The notes beneath the pieces were generated by a model. That model was not told the DNA's origin. It was given only the letters and a program-made list of their open reading frames with translations, and did not search any database. DNA of 11,744 nt from an uncultured Collinsella sp. (GTDB lineage Bacteria; Actinomycetota; Coriobacteriia; Coriobacteriales; Coriobacteriaceae): contig USDH01000033.1 in assembly GCA_900553415.1 (NCBI GenBank), positions 1 through 11,744 on the forward strand, read 5' to 3'. Positions within the stretch are counted from its first letter, which is position 1. Every line of letters starts with the position of its first letter. This document shows, piece by piece, positions 6,717 through 11,744 of the stretch. The position numbers and the translations under genes were made by a program.

Positions 6717-7283
6717 ATGGATCTACACGAGCAGGGGATGAGCTCCCGCACGTTTGTAATCGCCGCCATCGTGTGCGTGCTGCTGCAGGCAGGCCTCGCA
6801 CCGCAGATCTCCATTGCGGGTGGTCGCGTCAACTTTATGATTATTCTTGTGTGCCTGAGTGTGTTCTCGGGCGACCCGACCCGTGCCGTCGTGTGCGGTT
6901 TTTGCAGCGGCTTGTTCTATGACCTGTCCGCTGCCGTGCCGGTGGGCGTTATGTCGCTCTTGCTGACCGTGGGTTCTTTTGCCCTGGTGCACAGCGCCGC
7001 CGGCCAGACGGGCGGTACCCCGAGTGCGCGCGGCATCACGGTGGGCACCTTCGCGCTCGTCATTAATGTGATTTACAGCATCATCTTGCTGTTTATGGGT
7101 TTGGAGACGAGCTTTGTCGTGGCGATCTTCGGCCATGCGCTGCCGTCTTCGATCCTGACGGGTCTGGTTGCTATTCCGTTTTTGATGTCCGGCGTCGTGC
7201 CGCAGTCCGGCTATGGATTCTCCGCACGTGGCGGACGCCAGACGGGCATGCGCTTTAAGCCCAAGACCCGCAAGCTCAAATAG
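6717..7283 (+). CDS. mreD: Rod-shape determining membrane protein MreD
   Basis: MreD is a small integral membrane partner of MreC in the elongasome. The 188-residue protein is almost entirely hydrophobic, with five or six helices, beginning RTFVIAAIVCVLLQAGLAPQISIAGGRVNFMIILVCLSVFSG. This matches the family pattern of an early helix, a short loop and a second helix, followed by a Gly/Ser-rich stretch (GFCSGLFYDLSAAVPVGVMSLLL). The basic end (RFKPKTRKLK) should be cytoplasmic. Two ATGs are close together: 6711 is only one or two bases after the GGGGG ribosome site, while 6717 has seven bases of spacing, so 6717 is preferred. Sequence conservation in this family is low, and the call depends partly on its place between mreC and the PBP2 gene, which starts 13 bases later. 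Confidence 0.92.
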   Translation: MDLHEQGMSSRTFVIAAIVCVLLQAGLAPQISIAGGRVNFMIILVCLSVFSGDPTRAVVCGFCSGLFYDLSAAVPVGVMSLLLTVGSFALVHSAAGQTGGTPSARGITVGTFALVINVIYSIILLFMGLETSFVVAIFGHALPSSILTGLVAIPFLMSGVVPQSGYGFSARGGRQTGMRFKPKTRKLK

Positions 7284-7296
7284 GGGAGGCCCGTAG

Positions 7297-9366
7297 ATGT
7301 CTTCCCAGTTGACGGTTATTATCGCCGGTATCGTGCTGGTTGTGGCCATCGTGGTCGCGCTGGTCATCATGCGTCGTGGCGATTCCCGATTTACCTACGA
7401 TACGCAGCATGGAACGGCCCCGCGCGCCACCGAGGGCGAGGGCAATACCGCGGCGACCGCCTTTAAGGGCCGCTTCTCCATCCTCACCACGGGTGTGGGC
7501 GCGATGTTTGCGGCGCTTGCCGTTAAGCTGTGGGGCATGCAGATGGTCTCGTCGGACTATTACGAGAAGCAGGCTAATAGTAATCAGACTCGCACCGTTA
7601 CCACACCCGCTGTGCGCGGTCGCATCCTCGACCGCAATGGCGTGGCGCTTGTCCAGAACCGTCCCTCACTTGCTGTCGTGGCCTACCGCGACCTTGCCGA
7701 GGATGAGGTTCTGGTTCGCCATCTTGCCAACGTGCTTGGAATGCCTTACGTGGCGGTCCTTCGCAATATTCAGGACAATACAGAGGGCGCTCAGAGCCTG
7801 CATACCATCGCGACGGACGTCCGTCGCTCCACGGTTGCCTATATCAAGGAACACGCCGGCGAGTTCCCGGGCGTCAAGATTGCCGAGCGTACTGAGCGTC
7901 AGTATCCATATGGCGAGACGGCATGCCATATCTTAGGCTATACCGGCACCATTACCTCCGAGCAGCTCGAGGCCCAGAATAAGAAAACCTCTGGCGATGA
8001 TGATGCTTCTGCTGGCAAGATTACGTACCAGTCGGGCGATATCGTGGGCCAGGCGGGCGTTGAGAGCTACTACGAAAACCTGCTGCAGGGTATTCGTGGT
8101 GAGCAGACCGTCAAGGTCGATGCCTCGGGCAATGTGACTGGTCAGGCCGGCGCCGTGCCCGCGAAGGCCGGCTCCGACATTAAGCTCACGCTCGATCTTA
8201 AGATCCAACAGGCCTGTGAGACGGCGCTGGCGAGCGCCATCGAGCTTGCCAAGACCACTGGCTACAGCAATGCCGGCAACGGCGCTGTGGTGTGTCTCGA
8301 TCCCAACAATGGCGAGATCCTGGGCATGGCGAGCGAGCCCAAGTTCGATCCGTCCGTCTTTATCGGCGGCGTCTCAAATGACGTGTGGACCGAGCTCAAT
8401 GATGACAAGGGTTCGCACCCGCTGCTCAACCGCGCCATTAGCGGACAGTACATGTCGGCTTCGACCATCAAGCCGCTCTCGGCACTGGCCGGTCTTGAGT
8501 TTGGAACCTACACGTCGGGGCAGACGACCAACTGCACGGGCTATTGGACGGGTCTGGGCAAGTCGTGGGGCAAGTACTGCTGGCTGCATTCCGGCCACGG
8601 CACCATGACGCTGCAGTCGGGTATCGCCAACTCGTGCGACCCCGTCTTCTACGACATGGGCAAGGCGTTCTTTTATGACGAGAAACATTCCGAGGGCCTG
8701 CAGGAGGTCTTTCGTCGCTGGGGCCTAGGCAAGACCTGCGGTATCGATCTGCCGAGTGAGGGCGCGGGCCGTATTCCCGATGCCGAGTGGAAAGAGTCGT
8801 ACTTCACCGACGCATCTGCCGAGGACCGCAAGTGGAATGCCGGCGATATGACCAACATTGCTATCGGCCAGGGCGACATCCTGGTGACGCCCCTGCAGAT
8901 GGCGTGCGCCTATATGGGTCTTGCCAACGGCGGTAAACAGTACGTGCCTCACGTGTTTTTATCTGCCGTGTCGCGCGATGGCGACGGCGATGCCTATAAG
9001 TACAACGGCAAGGGCAAGAAGAAGCGCTTGGAGGCCAAGATCAACAGCGATTCGGATTTGGCTCTGGTTCGCAACGGCATGCACGACGTGATTTACACGG
9101 CATCGACGTCCCTGGCGGCTCACTTTGGCACCCTGACGCCGCAGGTATACGGCAAGTCGGGCACGGGCGAGAAAAGCGGCGAGGACGAATACGCGTGGTT
9201 CTGCGCCTATGCACCGGCCGATGACCCCAAGTATGTCATCGCTACTGTCCTGGAGCAGGGCGGCGGCGGCTCAGATACCGCGATGCATGTCGTGCGCGAT
9301 GTACTCGGCGTGATTTATGACGAGCCCGATACCTCTTCGGCCTCGGGCGATTCTTCGGTTCGATAG
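7297..9366 (+). CDS. mrdA: Penicillin-binding protein 2, elongasome transpeptidase
   Basis: PBP2 crosslinks new lateral peptidoglycan with RodA and is a beta-lactam target. The 689-residue protein has a dimerisation/pedestal domain at ~90-285 starting RTVTTPAVRGRILDRNG, and a transpeptidase domain at ~325-680. The active site is complete: S389-T-I-K392, S446-C-D448 (the SxD form usual for PBP2) and K620-S-G-T623. There are no PASTA repeats, which argues against PbpX/FtsI-type actinobacterial proteins. Unusually, two hydrophobic N-terminal segments are present, at ~5-25 and ~60-82, separated by a hydrophilic Gly/Ala/Thr-rich linker; most PBP2 proteins have one. The ATG at 7297 has GGGGAGG seven bases upstream, so the extra segment appears to be translated. 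rodA follows after nine bases. Confidence 0.96.
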   Translation: MSSQLTVIIAGIVLVVAIVVALVIMRRGDSRFTYDTQHGTAPRATEGEGNTAATAFKGRFSILTTGVGAMFAALAVKLWGMQMVSSDYYEKQANSNQTRTVTTPAVRGRILDRNGVALVQNRPSLAVVAYRDLAEDEVLVRHLANVLGMPYVAVLRNIQDNTEGAQSLHTIATDVRRSTVAYIKEHAGEFPGVKIAERTERQYPYGETACHILGYTGTITSEQLEAQNKKTSGDDDASAGKITYQSGDIVGQAGVESYYENLLQGIRGEQTVKVDASGNVTGQAGAVPAKAGSDIKLTLDLKIQQACETALASAIELAKTTGYSNAGNGAVVCLDPNNGEILGMASEPKFDPSVFIGGVSNDVWTELNDDKGSHPLLNRAISGQYMSASTIKPLSALAGLEFGTYTSGQTTNCTGYWTGLGKSWGKYCWLHSGHGTMTLQSGIANSCDPVFYDMGKAFFYDEKHSEGLQEVFRRWGLGKTCGIDLPSEGAGRIPDAEWKESYFTDASAEDRKWNAGDMTNIAIGQGDILVTPLQMACAYMGLANGGKQYVPHVFLSAVSRDGDGDAYKYNGKGKKKRLEAKINSDSDLALVRNGMHDVIYTASTSLAAHFGTLTPQVYGKSGTGEKSGEDEYAWFCAYAPADDPKYVIATVLEQGGGGSDTAMHVVRDVLGVIYDEPDTSSASGDSSVR

Positions 9367-9375
9367 GAGGTTGCG

Positions 9376-10602
9376 ATGGATTTTTCTCCGGCGGATCTGT
9401 TCCGTTCAACCAAGACCGGCTCTCGCAGCAGCCTGGACCGCGTCAACAAGCAACTTTCGGCCTCGCGCGGCACGTTTCGCCAAAAGGTGCATATCGGCGT
9501 GCTCGTGGCTACTGTGGCGCTCGTTGCCTACGGTGCCATCATCATCTGGTCGGCTTCGCAGTTTAAGGCCGATGCCTCGTTCTCACGCCATCTGCTGGGA
9601 ATTGGCATCGGAGCGGTGCTGGCGGTGCTGGTCTGGCGTACCGATCTGCGCGGTATTTCCAATTTCTCGACGGCGTTGCTCGTCATCGACCTGATCGTGA
9701 TCCTCTCGCCCAAGATTCCGGGTCTGTCCTATACGGGCGGTCTGGGCATGACGGGCTGGATCAAGATTCCCGGTATCGGCTTGACATTCCAGCCGGTTGA
9801 GCTTGCCAAGCTCATCACCATCTTCTTTATTGCTACGCTTGGCTCGCAGTATAACGGTCGCATCGATACCGTTCGCGACTACGTCAAGCTCTGCGGCATG
9901 CTGTCCATTCCGTTTTTGGCCGTCGTTGCCATGGGCGACCTGGGATCGGGTCTGGTCGTACTGGTTTCTGGCGCTATCGTCATCTGTATGAGCGGTGCAC
10001 GTCGCGAATGGGTGCTGTCGACCCTGGCCCTGCTCGTGGGCCTGGTGGCCCTCGTCCTGGCGCTCGATTCGGTCTTTGATTCGTTGCTCGGCCACGATGT
10101 GCTCATCAAGCAGTATCAGATGAACCGTCTGACGGTCTTTATCGACCCCGATAATGCCGATTCGGACGATGCCTACAACCTGCAGCAGTCGTTGATCGCG
10201 GTCGGCTCGGGCGGTTTCTTTGGTAAGGGCCTGGGGCATGCGACGCAGTCGGCCGGCGGCTTTCTGCCTGAGTTCCACACCGACTTCGTCTTCGCCTTCC
10301 TGTCCGAGACCTTTGGCTTTTGCGGTTCCTTTTTGCTCCTGTGCCTCTACGTGCTGCTGATCTTTTCGACGATTCGCGTCGCCTTTAAGTGTGAGTCGCT
10401 GTTCTTGCGCCTATCGTGCGTGGGCATCGTTGGCATGTGGGCGTTCCAGACCTTCGAAAACATCGGCATGTGCATCGGCATGATGCCGATTACCGGTATT
10501 CCGCTACCGTTTATTAGCTTCGGTTCGTCTTCGATGATGATTCAGCTGCTGACGGTGGGTATCGTACAATCCATATGGCGGCATCGTTCGGGCGCCGCGT
10601 AA
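9376..10602 (+). CDS. rodA: SEDS peptidoglycan glycosyltransferase RodA
   Basis: RodA polymerises lipid II into glycan strands and works as a pair with PBP2. The 408-residue protein has about ten membrane helices after a basic ~35-residue cytoplasmic start. SEDS signatures are clear: GWIKIPGIGLTFQPVELAKL, MGDLGSGLVVL, NLQQSLIAVGSGGFFGKGLGHATQ, FLPEFHTDFVFAFLSETFGFCG and NIGMCIGMMPITGIPLPFISFGSSS. Asp303 in HTDF is likely the conserved catalytic Asp of the family. Two positions depart from the common pattern: QPSE is QPVE and GGSS is GSSS. The ATG has AGGAGG overlapping the stop of mrdA, with five bases of spacing. FtsW is the main alternative, but its neighbours are all elongation genes, so RodA is favoured. 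Confidence 0.95.
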   Translation: MDFSPADLFRSTKTGSRSSLDRVNKQLSASRGTFRQKVHIGVLVATVALVAYGAIIIWSASQFKADASFSRHLLGIGIGAVLAVLVWRTDLRGISNFSTALLVIDLIVILSPKIPGLSYTGGLGMTGWIKIPGIGLTFQPVELAKLITIFFIATLGSQYNGRIDTVRDYVKLCGMLSIPFLAVVAMGDLGSGLVVLVSGAIVICMSGARREWVLSTLALLVGLVALVLALDSVFDSLLGHDVLIKQYQMNRLTVFIDPDNADSDDAYNLQQSLIAVGSGGFFGKGLGHATQSAGGFLPEFHTDFVFAFLSETFGFCGSFLLLCLYVLLIFSTIRVAFKCESLFLRLSCVGIVGMWAFQTFENIGMCIGMMPITGIPLPFISFGSSSMMIQLLTVGIVQSIWRHRSGAA

Positions 10603-10620
10603 CCGCTGAAGGGGTTTGCT

Positions 10621-11550
10621 ATGAAAATTCCCGTAGATAAGCTGACCCGCGCTTTTAAGATGGGCGCGTCCGTTAAGAAGGATTCCGATACGCCGGTGCG
10701 CGTCTCGGTCTATCTGGATTCGTCCGCCTCGCGCTTTCTGGCCGAGACGGTGCGTGACGCCTTTGTGCCGCAGACGACCTCGGGCATTGTGCGCGTCGAG
10801 CGTCTGGGGGAGGAGCGAATTGCTCCAAAGACCGATACCGATGTGGTGCTGGTGCTCTCGTGTGGTTCCGACCGCTTGGAGAGTGCCGTGCAGGAGCTCG
10901 TGATCGCCGGCGCGCCCGTGTGCGTGCTTGCCGAGTCTGCTGTGGAGGTGCCGTTTATCGAGGAGTCCACGCCTATGCTCGGCGTGGTAGCGGCAACCGA
11001 TAAGACGTATCTGCTCGAGACGCTTGCCCGCTGGATTCTCGATCGCACCGACAAGGAAACGGCTTTTGCGGCGAACTTTGCCTTCATGCGCATCGCGGCG
11101 GCCAATCGCATCATCACCTCGTGCGCGCTTACCAATATGGCGACCGGTGCGCTGGTGTTTTTGCCGGGCGCCGATTATCCCGTTATGGCGCTGGCGCAGG
11201 TGGGCATGCTCTTTGAGCTCGCTGCCGTCTTTGGACGCGGCATTAAGCCTGAGCGCGGCTACGAGGTCGCGGGCGTGCTTGCCGGCGGTCTTGTAATCCG
11301 CGCGGTCACCCGTGCGCTCGTCAAGCAGACGCCACATATTGGGTTTGCCGTCAAGGCGCTTACTGCCGCCGCGGGCACCTATGGCATGGGCCGTGCGCTC
11401 GTTTCGCTCTACGAGCGCGATGTCGACTACAGCCGTGCCAACGAGGTAGTCACTGCCACATTCTCCCGCGTTCGCGATCTGGTGACCACGGTCGCGGGCG
11501 CTACCCGTCCTATGGCGTCCTACCAAGACGCATCCGATCTCGCAGCTTAG
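10621..11550 (+). CDS. DUF697-like membrane protein without a recognisable GTPase motif
   Basis: The 309-residue protein has a soluble N-terminal half and a hydrophobic C-terminal half. Residues ~25-140 read like a Rossmann-type alpha/beta fold (VRVSVYLD, TDVVLVLSCGSD, GAPVCVLAESAVEVP) but lack a P-loop GxxxxGK and an NKxD. Residues ~150-265 resemble DUF697, the helical domain found at the end of some GTPases such as the YcjF group: RIAAANRIITSCALTNMATGALVFLPGADYPVMALAQVGMLFELAAVFG, then GVLAGGLVIRAVTRAL and a closing AAAGTYGMGRALVSLYE. Two or three membrane helices are likely. The ATG has AAGGGG seven bases upstream. It starts 18 bases after rodA and ends ten bases before the radical SAM gene, so it is probably part of the elongasome transcript. 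Its function is unknown; a link to cell shape is inferred from position only. Confidence 0.8.
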   Translation: MKIPVDKLTRAFKMGASVKKDSDTPVRVSVYLDSSASRFLAETVRDAFVPQTTSGIVRVERLGEERIAPKTDTDVVLVLSCGSDRLESAVQELVIAGAPVCVLAESAVEVPFIEESTPMLGVVAATDKTYLLETLARWILDRTDKETAFAANFAFMRIAAANRIITSCALTNMATGALVFLPGADYPVMALAQVGMLFELAAVFGRGIKPERGYEVAGVLAGGLVIRAVTRALVKQTPHIGFAVKALTAAAGTYGMGRALVSLYERDVDYSRANEVVTATFSRVRDLVTTVAGATRPMASYQDASDLAA

Positions 11551-11560
11551 GGGTTTTCCG

Positions 11561-11744
11561 TTGCGCGTTGCATACCAAGACTGTTTTCATTTAATTGAGC
11601 CGCTGCTCGCCAAGGTCGAGAAACCGAGCCGCTATATCGATCACGAGTGGGGCACGCTTTCCAAGGCCGATGCCGACTACCGTTGCTGCCTGATCTATCC
11701 GGATGTGTACGAGGTCGGTCTGCCCAACCAGGGTATCGCCATCC
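11561..11744 (+). CDS. Start of a TIGR03960-type B12-binding radical SAM protein (3' partial)
   Basis: Only the first 61 codons are in the window. The TTG at 11561 follows the GGGG ribosome site after the previous stop. The protein begins MRVAYQDCFHLIEPLLAKVEKPSRYIDHEWG and continues to CLIYPDVYEVGLPNQGIAI. The patterns KPSRYI-x-E and PDVYEVGLPNQG match the N-terminus of the TIGR03960 family (usual form KPaRYiG.E and FPDvYEiGMSn.G), which carries a cobalamin-binding-like domain before the radical SAM domain. The CxxxCxxC cluster motif would lie beyond the window. In many Gram-positive genomes this gene lies near rodA or minD and before a DUF2344 gene and rplU, which fits here. Its reaction is not well established. 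Confidence 0.85.
   Translation, partial: MRVAYQDCFHLIEPLLAKVEKPSRYIDHEWGTLSKADADYRCCLIYPDVYEVGLPNQGIAI

Noticed and set aside
5755..6801. A 348-codon minus-strand open frame opposite mreC
   Set aside because: Arg/His-rich and without motifs, covering a well-supported mreC and the mreD start.
1..11744. CRISPR array, insertion sequence, tRNA or phage genes
   Set aside because: No regularly spaced repeats, transposase motifs, cloverleaf-like sequence or phage proteins were seen on either strand.

Overview
The window reads as a stretch of an Actinomycetota chromosome, most likely from the Coriobacteriia (Collinsella-like). The basis is a GC-rich genome, TTG and GTG starts with clear Shine-Dalgarno sequences, and a rod-shape (mre/mrd) cluster running into a TIGR03960-type radical SAM gene. 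This placement rests on gene content and protein style, not on a search. All ten supported genes lie on the + strand and no gap exceeds about 120 bases. No rRNA, tRNA, CRISPR array, insertion sequence or prophage gene was seen.

Left edge (1-1317): one long open frame, open at the 5' end, that is plainly two unrelated proteins joined in frame. The first ~200 codons are the N-terminal half of a Gfo/Idh/MocA oxidoreductase. The rest is the last four membrane helices and basic tail of a P-type cation ATPase. The join falls near 598-615 and coincides with a sharp change in codon usage. It is either a real recombination or an assembly chimera, and the sequence alone cannot decide.

Middle (1421-4529): a zinc-ribbon single-pass membrane protein, a cytoplasmic cyclophilin-type peptidyl-prolyl isomerase with a good promoter, and a TPR single-pass membrane protein. 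The two membrane proteins share a layout (cytoplasmic N-domain, basic stretch, one helix, external domain), but their functions are unknown. A 14-bp hairpin ends this block.

Right (4645-10602): the elongasome operon mreB-mreC-mreD-mrdA(PBP2)-rodA. MreB filaments, the MreC/MreD membrane scaffold, the PBP2 transpeptidase and the SEDS glycosyltransferase RodA together build lateral wall peptidoglycan. Gene spacings are 9-21 bases, consistent with one transcript. A perfect 12-bp inverted repeat followed by TTTT lies in the first codons of mreC and could lower expression downstream of mreB. The operon continues into a DUF697-like membrane protein with no visible GTPase P-loop (10621-11550) and the start of a radical SAM protein cut by the window edge (11561 onward).

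I found no convincing wholly new system. The best leads are the chimeric ORF, the hairpin in mreC, the GTPase-less DUF697-like protein attached to the elongasome operon, and the paired membrane proteins around the cyclophilin.
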